Source: Podocnemis expansa (Eukaryota; Chordata; Testudines; Podocnemididae). Taken from it: a stretch of 64,000 nt of DNA. Both the position numbers and the translations under genes were made by a program. The notes beneath the pieces are model-generated. The model worked only from the letters and a program-made list of their open reading frames with translations. It was not told where the DNA came from and searched no databases. Every line of letters starts with the position of its first letter. Position 1 is the stretch's first letter. The stretch covers positions 7,117,160 through 7,181,159 of the forward strand of contig ML682067.1 of the NCBI GenBank assembly GCA_007922195.1. Reading direction: 5' to 3'. Of the stretch, positions 12,482 through 23,652 are shown piece after piece.

Positions 12482-14203
12482 ATGGCCACCCAGGCAGGCT
12501 CCTCCACTGGGGGGCAACGCAGGGCCCCAGTATGGACCAGGGAGACACCCTGTGCCTGCTGGGGATCTGGCAACGCCCAGACATCTTGTCCCAGTTCCGG
12601 TCATCACACCAGAACCAGGACATTTACATGGACATCGCCGCAGAGATGTCCACAGCGGGCCACCCCCCGACCCTGGAGCAGGTCCGGAGCAAAATCAAAA
12701 AGCTCCAGCAGGAGCATGCCCGGACCCGGGAGGCCCGAGAGCTCCAGGGGACAGGGAGCTCCATCACCTGCCCCTATTATGACGAGCTCCATGCCTTCCT
12801 GGGTCCAGAGCCCAGCGGCCACCCTGCTGAGGCTCTGGACTCAGGAGGGGATCCAAGCCCCTCGTTGGGCCCAGAGACCCAGGGCTCCGACGTGTCGGTC
12901 GGGGGGGCCTCCAGCCGCGCCACCACCATCTGTGGCGGAGGCCACCCCCAGCAGCCCCGAGCTCTTTGCCAGGCCCGAGACAGAGAGCAGCGGGGAGGAC
13001 CAGGGGCTGACCACCGCCCCAGGGTCTGACATGGAGCCGGGTACGGCACGACGGACGTCTGGATCACCTGTTGGTAAGTACCCACCCCCACTGAGGCACA
13101 CAGGGCTGGGCCTGTCCAGCAGGTCCTAGACAGCGAGGGGGCCAGGGCTGGATACCAGGGCAGGTAGGGCACAGGGGCCTGTGCGCCTGTGGCGGTGGAC
13201 AGGGGCCAGCTGGTGGAGATGTGACCACATCCTGGGTGGGATGGACAGCATGCGGGCCACACCACTGGCAGGTAGCCGTGGGGGACCCCTGTAGATCAAG
13301 GTGTGACCGAGTCCAGCCCACCCCTGTGGGCACGACCAGCATGTGTGCCCCCAGGGGATGGTTCCCAGATTGCAAGCAGGAGGAGGACACGGTCCCCTTT
13401 GTACCATCCTGTGCCTCTTTCTAGCCTCACAGTCCCAGTCCGGCAGGCTGTCTAAAATACAGGGGTTTGCCAGGCATCTGACCGGAGGGGTGGAAGGAGT
13501 CTGCACTGCCATAGAATACCGATCTGTACAGGCAGGTGGTCCAGGGCCCCCTAGACCATGACAACTACCCCAGCCAGACAAAGTCACTGCCCAGGGTCCC
13601 CCAATGTCCCCCACCGGGTACTGCCCTGGCCTCATTTCCAAGGCCTTAGGGACTGGGAACCCCACCTCAGGGCACTCCCCCATGGGATCCTGGGATCCTC
13701 TGGCAGTCAGGGCAGGGGTGTGTGCAGCAGACAGGCGTGAACAGACAGGGCCAACAGATGGCAGGGGCTGACCGAGTCTTCTGCTTCCCTCCGGCAGGTC
13801 GCAGGGCTGCCCCGCGCCAGCTGCCACCACCACCGGCAGCCGGACGCCTGAGCCCCTGGGCACGCCAGCAGTGGAGGAGGGCCCCATGGACCCGCTCGGA
13901 GCTCCTCAAGGCCCTGGAGGACCTGGGCGGATGGATGGAGGCCTCCACCCAGGCCTGGCTACAGGAGCAGCGCCAACGGCTGGAACGCGTCCTCGAGGTG
14001 GAGACCGAGCTGGCCACTGCCTTGGGTTGCCTCGCCGACCAGCTGCCAGCTGCCATCAGAGAGCTCGCCACACGGCTGCCACCACCACAGCCTGCGGGGG
14101 GCTCACCGCCCGGACCTCTCCAAAGACGACGCCGGCTGGATGGTGGCCATGGGCGCGGCCAGGGTGCGCCACCCCCCCTGAGCCCCCCTCGGGCCTTGCC
14201 TGA
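12482..14203 (+). pseudogene. Myb/SANT-like DNA-binding protein of Harbinger A, frameshifted
   Basis: This is the accessory DNA-binding gene of the transposon, in two exons. Exon 1 shows the trihelix-type block (LLGIWQRPDILSQF, then DIYMDIAAEMS, then EQVRSKIKKLQQEH, then CPYYDELHAFL). The intron runs 13074-13797 (GTAAG donor, GGCAG acceptor, phase 1), at the same point as in copy B. Against copy B, exon 1 has lost one C near 12535 and gained one G in the 7-G run 12901-12907, so the frame changes twice. The C-terminal end is also altered and overruns the copy B stop. The end coordinate is approximate. A sequencing error in the G run is possible, but two independent shifts make decay more likely. 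Confidence 0.75.
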
Positions 14204-14396
14204 CCCCCCCCTTCCCCCTGGACTTCTACATCCCCTTCCCCTCCCAAGTTACTGCCCTCTCCCTGACACCCCCGGAACCCCCTTCCCCTCCCAAGTTGCT
14301 GCCCCCTTCCTGACACCCCCAGAACCCCCTTCCCCCCTGCCCCAAATCCCCATTGTTAATAACCCCTGTTGCACTGTCTTTTTGTGTTTCAGTCTT

Positions 14397-14402
14397 TTTA
14401 TT
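14397..14402 (-). terminator. Poly(A) signal for transposase A
   Basis: AATAAA on the - strand about 90 bp past the transposase stop. The corresponding + strand signal near 14357 reads AATAAC, so the Myb-side signal is decayed. Confidence 0.5.
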
Positions 14403-14491
14403 GGGGTTGGTGGACAGTGCAGGTGGACAGGTGTGGGCTGGCTGTGGGTGAACGGGCGAGAGAGTGGCGTAGGGCAGGGCGGGCCTGGCCC

Positions 14492-15727
14492 TCACAAGTC
14501 CCCCTCCGTGAATGCGACCCAGAGGGCATTGCGCACAGCGAGGGCCCGTCGGGATGGCTGTTCCCTTGAAGCATGGATCCAGGCTCTGTGAGGTCTGCGG
14601 TGAGGAGTCAGGCCTTGGCCTCCTACGCTGGCTGGATGGGCGCTCCCCGCAGGTTGCAGTAATTGTTGAGGACCACACATCCCCAATGACATGGGGCAGG
14701 GTCCTCTCCGCAAGGTGGAGACGGGTGAGCAGGCACCGCCAGCGGGCCTTGAGGCGGCCGAACGCCCGCTCCACGACCTGGCGGCAGCCAGTCAGGCGGT
14801 GGTTGAAAAGCTGCCGGCTTGGGTCCAGGGGCCCTGCATATGGTTGCATGAGCCAGGGCCGCAAGGGGTAGGCCACGTCGGCCACAATGAGGACGGGCAC
14901 CACTGCGCCCCCGAGATGGATGTTGTGCCGGGGGAAGAAGGTGCCTCCATGTCCCGGTGGAGGGAAGAGTTCCGGAGGACCCAGGCATTGTGGGCCCTCC
15001 CTGGCCATCCGACGTAGATGTTTTGGAAGCAGCCCCAGTGGTCCACGAGGGCCTGCAGGAGCATGAAGTGGTACCCTCGCCGGTTGTGGTACTCCACTGC
15101 GCTGTGCTCCAGGGCTGTCAAAGGGATGTGGGTGGCATCAAGGGCCCCCGCACAGTTGGGGAAACTGAGGGCAGCCATCCCTGGGATGATGGCCTGAAGC
15201 TGCCCTGCTCTCACCAGGCACCGCATCAGGACCCGGTTGCTGGCCCTGGCGACCTCGCGGAGGATGGACAGATGGTGGATCACCCAACTCCAAAGAGGTG
15301 TGCCACTGCCCGGTGGGACTCCGGAGTGGCCATCTTCCATAGGGCAATGGCCACTCTTTTGTCCACCGGGATGGCATGCCTCATCAGGGTGTCTCTGTGT
15401 TGCAGGTATGGGACGAGCTCCGTGACCAGGGCAGTGAAGCTGGCCCTGGTCATGCGGAGGTTGCGCCGCCAGTCCTCATTGCCCCAGGTGTGCAGGACGA
15501 CCTGCTCCCACCAGTCTGGGCTGGTTTCCCAAACCCAGAGCTGGCGGGGCACAGGGGAGGGCAGGGGCACGAGGTCAGCCCTGAGTATGAGGTGGATGAG
15601 GGCCTGGTGTGGAGGCTGGGCACCCTCTGGTCCACAAACAGGGTGGCCCGCATGTGCAGGGCACCCTGCAGGCGGGCAGAGGGTCCCTGGGTGGCATGGT
15701 GCCATCTGGGCTGCCGGGCACTTCCAT
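14492..15727 (-). pseudogene. HARBI1-type transposase of Harbinger A, frameshifted
   Basis: A DDE-fold transposase that would cut and paste the element. The likely ATG is at 15727 (MEVPG), matching copy B. The parts lie in three frames: an N-terminal part with WWEQVVLHTWGNEDWRRNLRM and VDKRVAIALWKMATPES; a middle part with FPNCAGALDATHIPL (first Asp); and a third with VADVAYPLRPWLMQPY (second Asp) and VVERAFGRLKARWR (Glu). A further shift is needed to reach the C-terminal ALAVRNALWVAFTEGDL and the stop at 14492. The catalytic triad is still visible but split by at least three frameshifts, so no functional protein is expected. Confidence 0.82.
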
Positions 15728-15859
15728 GGCTTGCAACATGCTGCTAGCCTGGGTGGACAGGGAAGTGAGGTCAGGGCCGGCTTTTATGGGATTGGCTAGC
15801 AACATGGCCGCCAACATGGCCCAGTGAGGCGGCCATGTTGCCGCACCTCCCATGGTGCC

Positions 15860-16035
15860 CTGCCCCTGGGGCGAAATAGCATGCCCACTGTGTGAACATG
15901 CTATTTCGATTCCCGCTTTTTTCCTTATTTCGAATTAACATTTTCTTAATTCGAAATAAGTTGTTTCAAAATAAGCGTTATTTCGATATACGGTTGTTTC
16001 GAAACAACTGTATCAAAATAACCCACTGTGTGAGA
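15860..16035. repeat. Right subterminal palindrome array of Harbinger A
   Basis: Contains GCTATTTCGATT, TTATTTCGAATTAA, TTAATTCGAAATAAG, TTGTTTCAAAATAAG and GGTTGTTTCGAAACAAC. These mirror the left array but mix TTTCGAAA and ATTCGAAT centres. Confidence 0.6.
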
Positions 16036-16043
16036 ACACAACC

Positions 16044-16713
16044 CATGAGCTCACTGTACTTGGGAGCTTCCTTAATGTGCCATTAAGGAGGCAATGGTTT
16101 TGTAGGCATCCAATCTGTGGGTGCCCTAGAATCAAATAACTTCGAACACAAATAGAACAAACATATTCCTAACCTCTAATACAGATATGACACCTAAATA
16201 TAAATCGTATAATCATTCCTAGCAAATTACAACCTTTCTATTGGTACCAAACATGGCATATCACATATGGATTATTGCAAATAGGAAATATTAATATGAA
16301 AGATAATCATAAACAATCCCCTAGACGCAGACAGTGTCACAGCTTAGAGAGCTGAAGATATTAAAACTTGTCAAAGCCTATGTTGTGGCAGTGAAGAGGC
16401 AAAGAAGTTTTGTTATTTATCTCAACCCCTTCCCCTTCTGAAACCTAATCAGCAAAAATCTTCTAAGTGGTGAGTAGGTTGATGCATCTGGAATTATTGT
16501 GCCTGCATGGTGGCACAGAAGTTTTAACTATGTCTATGTTAGAGCCTCAGCTGGCATAATTAACTGAGTTTATGGAGGTGCATCAGATTGTTACTTAAGA
16601 TCCAGACCTATCTACTTAGTTGGTGAGTACCAGCAAGGAAGAATCAGTTTTTCTAGACTATCCCCTTCAGGAAGAGAGGGCACTGACTTTACTTGTACAG
16701 GCAATTGTTAGGC
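16044..16713. other. Unassigned AT-rich DNA
   Basis: No feature recognised other than the CAT target duplication at its left edge. Confidence 0.45.
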
Positions 16714-16726
16714 CATAGCTCAAGAA

Positions 16727-17098
16727 AAAAAACAACAAGGAGTTGTGTGGCACTTTAAGACTAACAGATTTATTTTTTGCATGAGCTTTTGTGGGAGAAG
16801 ATCCCACTTCCTCAGATGCTTTGAAGATGGGTGAACTTACAGAAAGGAATGAAACTAAATGCAAGGGGGTTTGCTCTGATTTGCTGTTACTTTATGACCT
16901 GATCCTATGTTTTACACCCCCTTGCATTTAGTTTCATTCCTTTCTGTAAGTTCACCTATCTTCGAAGCTTCTGAGGAAGTGGGATCTTCTCCCACAAAAG
17001 CTCACGCAAAAAATAAATCTGTTAGTCTTAAAGTGCCACACAACTCCTTGTTGTTTTCTTACTGGACTAGACTAACACAGCTATCCTTTTGAAACTGA
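16727..17098. mobile_element. Inverted pair of a short retroposon with 13-bp target duplication
   Basis: Two arms of about 145 bp, 16722-16870 and 16916-17060, are reverse complements with only a handful of mismatches, separated by a 45-bp spacer. Both arms carry the CTTTAAGACTAACAG and AACAACAAGGAGTTG blocks of an interspersed family also present at 18195, 47785 and 49690. The whole is bracketed by a perfect 13-bp direct repeat CATAGCTCAAGAA (16714-16726 and 17099-17111), which indicates a single insertion event. The right arm extends further (ACACAGCTATCC) before the duplication. Transcribed RNA would fold into a long hairpin. Confidence 0.8.
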
Positions 17099-17111
17099 CA
17101 TAGCTCAAGAA

Positions 17112-17468
17112 CCATTCATTTTGTCAGTTACCAATCATAAAGAAGTTGGACAAAGCAACTACAGCAATACCTGGAGCCCTCAGATTATGTTGACTCTAGA
17201 TTAAATAATTGTGAGTTCTGTGAACTGTGAGAAAACTGCATTAATCATCTTTATTCATCCTCTGAAGAAAATTAAGTGTTCATTCTGATCCTTTTAAGTT
17301 TATCATTTGCCTTTAATATCACATAGAAGAGTGATATTGCCACATTTGTAGATCCTAGTACTAGGTGGCTCTATTTCAATCAAGAATCCAAGGGAGCAAT
17401 AGTGTAACAGCTTGTTTGCCTACGGGATCCTTTCACCCCTCCAGTTCATCAGTGATGAGGCTAATTTA
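17112..17468. other. Unassigned DNA
   Basis: Nothing recognised. Confidence 0.5.
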
Positions 17469-17921
17469 GGCTATGTCTACACTGGAGGGGCTGTGGGAAG
17501 TTGACTTAACAAGGTTGCCTCTAAGTTGATCATGTTAAGTCAACGTCAGGCTATGTCTGCATTGGCTTATTGCCATGACACAAGCAGCTGGGAACCTGAG
17601 CTAGCTCCTACCCCTGCAACCTGTGGAGAGGGGTTTGGGGTCAGATTGGGGTATCAGCCCCTCTCTACAGTTTGCAGGAACCAGTTGCCACACCCTGCCA
17701 CCTGTGGAGAGGGTCTCAGAGCCAGATCCGGCCCCCAGCTCCTCACTACACAGCAGGAGCCAGATCAGATGCCAGGGCAGGGAAGGGAGCAGGCCCTGCC
17801 CTTTAAAGTCGGTTTAAGCAATTGCTTAAGTTGATTTAATAATTTCTAAATGTAGCCTGGGAGTGGCTTAAGTCAATTTAAAGGGCTTTAAGTCGACTTA
17901 AGCACATAGTGTAGACATACC
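17469..17921. mobile_element. Harbinger-like miniature element with GC-rich interior
   Basis: The left end GGCTATGTCTACACT and right end AGTGTAGACATACCC are inverted repeats with one mismatch. The subterminal words are TTAAGTCGACTTAA and TTAAGTCAACG-like. Flanks are TTA and ATA, a near-match for a 3-bp duplication. 17545-17810 is a GC-rich filler with a partial internal repeat (ACCTGTGGAGAGGG occurs twice). A second TIR-like GGCTATGTCTGCATT at 17550 suggests an internal duplication or a nested end. Confidence 0.65.
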
Positions 17922-20449
17922 CATAGAAAATATGGGATATGTATCCTGTCTTGTTGGTTGACCTTGTGTTAGGGTGAAATGAGGAATAGGTAAGTGCTGT
18001 ATAAAACTGAGGTCATGCTTGCCCAGCTGGTGAAAGCAGCTGAGGGGTCTGGCAGCAATTACATATGTTCCCTCCATTGAGGGAGTATGTCTGCAGTTGT
18101 TATTCAGATTGCATATGTGGGCTGAGAAATTTAGTTGATCCTGGCTGACCTTCCTGTCTTGGGTTCTCAGATGATTGTGCCCTTTCCTTCGTCAGATACA
18201 TGATGAAGGGGTTTGCAGCCAACAAAAGCTTATGCCCAGAAAAATTTGTTAATCTTTAAGGTGCCATAGGACTCTCATTATTATTAGATATGTTTTTCTC
18301 TTGAGCATCAGATATGCACAAACCTAAGTCCAGTGAGTTTAATTAAACTGTTTGTAGATGCACACACAAGTGAATATTCCCAAATGTTCACAGGACTACA
18401 TAGAAGTAAGGGCAAATGCCAGCAAGGGGAAATGTGTAAGTGACTACATACCCACAATGGTAGTCAAGTCAATACAGGCAATTAACGTAGGATTATATTA
18501 TTAGGGTTATATTATTAGATTATTAGGATTATATTCCATATCTTTATATTATTTTTACTCTGGATCCATAGAAAAGAATCAGCTGATAAACATTAACTTT
18601 ATAATATGTGAGCTTCTGAACATCTTCTTTAAGGAACACAAACACCAAGGAATAGAAATGAAATAGTGGTATTGGTTTTTTTTATTATTATTACATTAAA
18701 TGTTAGCAATTTTTACTCTTCTTTTCATCTCCCGAGGTGAAAAGGTTTTTACATAACAAGGTGGCTACATCAGTGTAAAGCAAATTAAATCACCAAAATT
18801 TACACCATCGTGAGGAGGAGAGTACAGATCAGTGGGGGAGGGGAGGGAAATGAGGCCCAGACCAACAGCAAAGGATGTTGTAAGCAGATCATTATCAGTC
18901 AGCATACATCTGCAAATATGGGTTTTATTGCACACTCAGTTTATGTTTCTTGGAAAATGTGCATATTCTATTTTAAAACAATTCTACTGATACATTTTCT
19001 CAATTATTTTCTTTCTCGTTTCAATTATTAAGAACATTTGCATAAAGACAGGTTCTTTGTTTATGAATTTATCTGTTCCTGCTCTTCATTCTTCACATGG
19101 TGACATGGGCTCTGAAAGCAAAATCCTCTCCACAGAAACTAATTATTAAATCTCAAATTGAGGATTATGAGTCAGATTCAGAATGTGCACAGAAAGCCAG
19201 TGAAAAGTCTGAGACACTTCACTCAAGTGATGCAAGCATGCAGTAGAATTCAGGAGAAAACAAAATTTGCAGCACAGGTAATGAACTATGTCACAACAAT
19301 TAACAAAGAGTATGTATTGCACCATCTGTCTAATTAGCATTTGGGTGATACAATCCTAATGCCATGGACTGATGGCAGACCTAAGTTATTTTTTATTCCT
19401 TTAGGGGTACACATTCCCCAGCAATTCCATAAGAATGACACTCACAAGAGAGTGACACACTCCTCTCCCTCTAAAAACCTACCTCCTCCCACCAAAACAC
19501 CACAGAAGGAAATAATAAAATTTTGATCCCAGAAAGCACTGTTGTCTTTGGGGAGGGGGGTGACTGCCCCAGCGCCCATGCTGCTGCTGCACGCCCATTG
19601 CCATGATGTTCCCCACTGCTGCAAGCCCAAGGCAAGGGGTTTGGCATTAGCAGGGATCCAGGCCTCTGGGCCACCCTGCCCTGCCCCAGCACAGGGAGGG
19701 TTATGCCAGGAACCCCTGCAAGCTGCTTGGCCCTGCCCCAACCCCCAGGGACAGCCCTGCCAGAAAGGGAAAAGTTCCAGAGACACCATTAAGTTCACCA
19801 TGGATGTTGTTTTTACTATTAATTTTATGTAGAAAGTGCTCAGATAATCTGGCAATAAATGGTAATATAAACCCTTAAGATTTATAAGACAACTCCCCCC
19901 ACCCTTTTTTTAACATTACTATCTTACCAACCCTCACAACTAAATTCTGCTCCAGCTGATACCTTCTAACCAACCTTCTGTCCACCAATCAAAAGGCTGG
20001 AGAAAATAAAAAAAAAGTGATTCTTGCAGTGCCTTCTGAAGGCCAACAGATTCAGGCTTTGGCAAACCAAGGAAGAAATAAGTTCATGTTGAGTTCCCAT
20101 TTATCCAGACCAGCCCTTTCCAATTCAAAGCAAAGCTCTTCAGCTGACTGCAAGTTCTGTGCATTACAAAAAGTGAAACATTTTCCCAGCTAAACGGAAC
20201 CCAACCATTTGCAATAGCTCTGTACAGGACAAAACCTTAGATTTCATCTGGAAAGTGACTGTTAGCCATTGTATATCAAAGATCACAATTACAAGGTTCT
20301 CCCTGTGATGGAAACAATTAATCAAATGGCAATTGCATTCTGCACTACACACGGCCTGACTGATGTTAAATAGAGTAGTCCAACACTTGGTGACACAAGC
20401 ATGGACAATGGAGTGTAATGTCTGTAGGCAGAAGAAAAGACCATAATGG
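17922..20449. other. Mostly unassigned AT-rich DNA
   Basis: No gene. It contains one degraded retroposon copy (18195-18285, listed) and a GC-rich block at 19540-19760, whose composition resembles the hAT-like interiors elsewhere but whose ends I could not define. Confidence 0.4.
18195..18285 (+). repeat. Degraded copy of the GGTGCCA-type short retroposon
   Basis: GATGAAGGGGTTTGCAGCC, AAAAGCTTATGCCCAG, TTTGTTAATCTTTAAGGTGCC and TAGGACTC appear in the order of the consensus suggested by the copies at 16727, 47785 and 49690. It is diverged and non-coding. Confidence 0.55.
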
Positions 20450-20551
20450 ACAAAGCCATGACTGGGATGGTTTAGTGGGAGTGGTCCTGCCTCTGGCACG
20501 GGGTTGGACTAGATGACCTATGAGGTCCCTTCCAACCCTAGGATTCTATGA
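20450..20551 (+). repeat. CR1 LINE 3' tail
   Basis: About 100 bp equal to the last ORF2 codons plus 3' UTR of CR1. It runs from GACTGGGATGGTTTAGTGGG through GTTGGACTAGATGACC to CCAACCCTAGGATTCTATG. An extremely 5'-truncated insertion. Confidence 0.88.
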
Positions 20552-20989
20552 TAATCTTTTTGCCAAGCACACAGATGAATGTTAAAGGTGTCCTAGCCAT
20601 GTGCTGCTATCTTGATATCCAACAGTAGCTGTGGACATGGCATGCAGTCACCCTAAATTGAAGGTGAAGACAAAATTTGTGCTACTACTTTTTTACTTTT
20701 CTCATCCTCTCAGTAGGACTTCAGAGCTACTGAGTCCCAGGGAGCTAACACCCATCTGTGCCCTAATTTCCTTTAAACACAGGGGACTATGTTGTGACTG
20801 ATAAGAGTGCAAAAAGCTTTCCTCAGTTGCTTTGTTGCTTTCCTCTTCCCTCCGATATGCCCTCACAGAGTGAAGCAGCTAGACTGAATTACAGTCCCTG
20901 AACTCTACTGCAAACAAGAACTGTTCTTGTTAAATGTCCCTGGATCACTAACCTAAAGAAGGTCATAAAGAGGACTGTTAGTCAGTGAG
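20552..20989. other. Unassigned DNA
   Basis: Nothing recognised. The right edge grades into an old CR1. Confidence 0.4.
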
Positions 20990-23005
20990 AGGCAGGGGAA
21001 CAGCAATGGAAAAAGCGGAAATAGCAGAAATGCTAACTGAATTTTTTGTTTCAGTTTTCATGGAAAAGGTTAATAGTGATTGGATATCTAACACAGTGAA
21101 TGACAGTGAAAATGAGATAAGATCAGTGGCTAAAAAAGAAAAAAAAACAAGTTAAAAATTACTTAGAGAAGTTAGATACCTTCACGTCACCATGGCCATA
21201 TGCAATACATACTAGAATACTCAAGGTGCTGACTTAGGAGATAGCTGAGCCATTAATGATTATCTGAAAAGTCCTGGAAAATGGGAGAGATTCCAGAGGA
21301 TTGAAAAATGGGAAAGGTAATGAATATCTAAAAAAGGGAAATAAGGACAACTCTGGCAATTACAGATGAGTCAGGTTAATTTTAGTACCTGGAAAGATAA
21401 TGGAACAAATAATTAAATAATCAATTTGCAATCGCTTAGAAGATAAGGTGAGAAGTAGCAGTCAGCATGGCTTTTCCAGGAAAAAATAATGCCACACCCA
21501 CTTAATAACTTTCTTTAACAGGACTTGTAGATGGGGGTGAAGTGATAGATGCAGTATATCTTGACTTTAATATACTAAGGCTTTTGACACTGTCTCACAA
21601 GACCAGACAGAAAACTAGGAAAATACAGCTTAGGTTGAGCTACTATAAGGTGGCTGTAAAACCGGTTGGAAAACTGTCCCTGAATGTAGTTCTCAGCAGG
21701 GGCATCACTGTGCCGAAAAAAGGGTCAGGCCTGAATCCTGCTGGCCAGTCCTCAGCCTGGGTCAGGGCCAGGTCCTGCTACCAGTGGCTGGCAGGCTGGC
21801 ATCCGGTCCCTGTCCGGGTTTGGGGCTGGTGCTGGATCCTGCCACTGCTGGTGGCCCAACCCTGGATCCCCATCCATGGTCAGAGCCAGTGCTGGATCTT
21901 GCCACTGCTGGTGGCCCAGTCTGGGGTCCCCTGTCAGGGTCAGGGCTGAATGCTGCACCCACTGGCTGGTGGCCAGACGCAGCTTTTGGGATAGGTGAAG
22001 CAGGCACATGCCTAGGGCCCCAAGCAAAAAGAGGCCCCATCGCCTACTTCGCCTCCCCCAAATGCTGCATCTGCCTCAGTTGGCAGAAGGAAGAGCTGGC
22101 TCCTGGTGCTGGGACTGGGAGCTGCAGCGGAGGTGGGGGGACTGGGGCTGGAGGCGGAGGAACTGGGTCCATTTTGGGGAGCCAGGACTGTGGGGCCTCC
22201 CAGAATGGGCCTTTGCCTAGGCCCCCAATAGCCAAAGGCCATTTCTGTTGGCGGCCCAGCCCCGCGTCCCTGGCTGGACTTGGGGCACTGGTGCTGAGAC
22301 TTCAGGTTTGTGAGAAATGTCTCCTAGGAAGGAGTACTATGGAAAGGGATCTGGGAGTCATAGTGGACCACAAAATAAATCTGAGTCAACAATGTAGCAA
22401 TGTTGCACAAAACTCCAAACATCATTCTGGGATGTATAAGCAGGAGTGTTGTAAACAAGACATGAGAAGTAATTCTTCTGCTCTACTGCGCACTGATTAG
22501 GCCTCAACTCAAGAATTGTGTCTAGTTCTGTGAACCACATTTCAGGAAATATGTGGACAAATTGGAGAAAGTCAGAGAGGAGCAACAAAATGATTAAACA
22601 ACTAGAATACAGGCCTATGAGGGAAGGTTGAAAAAAATCGGGTTTGTTTAATCTGGAGAAAACTTAAGGGGGGCACGATAACAGTTCTCAAGTACATGAA
22701 AGATTGTTACAAGGAGGAGGAAGAAAAATTGTTCTCCTTAACCTCTAAGGATAGGACAAGTGCTTAAATTGCAGCAAAGGCAGTTTAGTTTGGACATTAG
22801 GAAGAACTTCTTGACTGTCAGCCTAGTTAAGCACTGAAACAAATTGCTTACAGAGATAGTGGAGTCTCCATCACTGGAGATTTTTAAGAGCAGGTTAGAA
22901 AAATGCCTGTAAGGTCTAGAAATAACCCTGCCATAAATGAAGGGGACTGGATCAGATGGCTTCTCAAATTTCCTTCCAGTCCTACAGTATTACGATTCAA
23001 TGACA
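20990..23005 (+). mobile_element. Old, diverged CR1-family LINE, split by an insertion
   Basis: A decayed LINE whose remnants can be followed in order. They include TGGAAAGATAATGGAACA, then CAGCATGGCTTTTCCAGG, then TATCTTGACTTTAATA-CTAAGGCTTTTGACAC (the equivalent of the reverse transcriptase [10 protein letters not shown] motif). After the insertion at 21697-22290 come GGGATCTGGGAGTCATAGTGG (DLGVMV equivalent), GAGGAGCAACAAAATGATTAAA and the tail CCTTCCAGTCCTACAGTATTACGATTC. Stops and indels are frequent. It is clearly older than the copy at 58763. Confidence 0.75.
21697..22290. mobile_element. hAT-like GC-rich element inserted in the old CR1
   Basis: Begins CAGGGGCATCACTG and ends TGGGGCACTG. 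The flanking octamers GTTCTCAG (21689-21696) and GTGCTGAG (22291-22298) agree at 6 of 8 positions. The interior has a tandem duplication of about 60 bp (CTGGATC-TGCCACTGCTGGTGGCCC at about 21833 and 21891). Long frames in it are compositional. The opening resembles that of the elements at 28530 and 35134, suggesting one family. Confidence 0.5.
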
Positions 23006-23161
23006 CATGCTTTCTTTGGATACACTTTCTCACAACCATATGCACTCAGAACTGACCTGGGCGAAGGTGGCATAACATTCTTCACATGTTTCCAGGTAAC
23101 AGGGTGTGTCTGCACAGTCTCTAGTACAAGCCAGTGCTTTCACTTCAACATTTGTCCCTGT

Positions 23162-23640
23162 GGCTATGTCTGTACTAGCAAATTAGTTCGAATGAAGGAG
23201 CCTTAATCTGAACTAATTTGAACCCTGTCTACACTAGGATTTGCCTAGTTCGAACTAAAAAATTTTTACTTCAGACTAAACAAAGCTTAGTTCAGACTAG
23301 TTAGTGCAGCTGGTTAGTCTGAAATAACTGCTTAGTTCAAACTAATTTGCATATTTAGTTCAAACTAGCCCAATGTAGACATGCTAATTCAAACTAAATA
23401 GGTTTGAACTAGTGGCTAGTTCGAACTAAGTGCATTTTTTTAGTTGGAACTAATTTTTAGTTCGAACTTACCCTGCTTTTTAGTTCAAACAAAAAAGTTA
23501 GTTCAAACTGAAAACAAGCACGGCTAGTTCAAACAAAAGTTAGTTTAAACTAAAAAAAAGTGCTTAGTTCAAACTAACTTTCAAACTACTTACTTTGGAT
23601 TAACCGAGTCCGAACTAAAATTTTAGATGCAGACATAGCC
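23162..23640. mobile_element. Palindrome-rich miniature element (AGTTCGAACT type)
   Basis: The ends GGCTATGTCT and AGACATAGCC are perfect 10-bp inverted repeats. The body carries about a dozen TTAGTTCGAACTAA-like words in both orientations. Four keep the CpG (GTTCGAA) and the rest read GTTCAAAC or GTTTGAAC. I found no clean 3-bp flanking duplication. A non-autonomous Harbinger-like element is the best reading. Confidence 0.65.
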
Positions 23641-23652
23641 TAAGTATCCCAG

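Larger units (their letters stand above)
12141..16043. mobile_element. PIF/Harbinger DNA transposon, copy A
   Basis: A complete two-gene element of about 3.9 kb. The left end GGCTGTGTTC and right end GAACACAACC are inverted repeats with one mismatch, flanked by a 3-bp direct repeat CAT on both sides (12138-12140, 16044-16046). Inside each end lies an array of TTGTTTCGAAACAA-like palindromes. It encodes a Myb/SANT-like protein on + and a HARBI1-type transposase on -, arranged tail to tail. This is the canonical Harbinger gene pair. Both genes carry frameshifts, so the copy is defective. Its structure parallels copy B at 50301-54261. Confidence 0.88.

Noticed and set aside
12308..13129. 273-aa open frame
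   Set aside because: Only its ends coincide with the Myb-like gene frame. The middle is a shifted shadow of the Myb-like exon in GC-rich DNA.
14957..15799. 280-aa open frame on +
   Set aside because: It is antisense to the transposase of Harbinger A. GC-rich coding DNA leaves long antisense frames and no family motif is present.
21784..22500. 238-aa frame across the GC-rich block
   Set aside because: It crosses from an hAT-like insertion into CR1 DNA. Composition, not selection, keeps it open.
23162..23640. Exact 3-bp target duplication
   Set aside because: The flanks are TGT and TAA. TIRs are good, but no duplication is visible.
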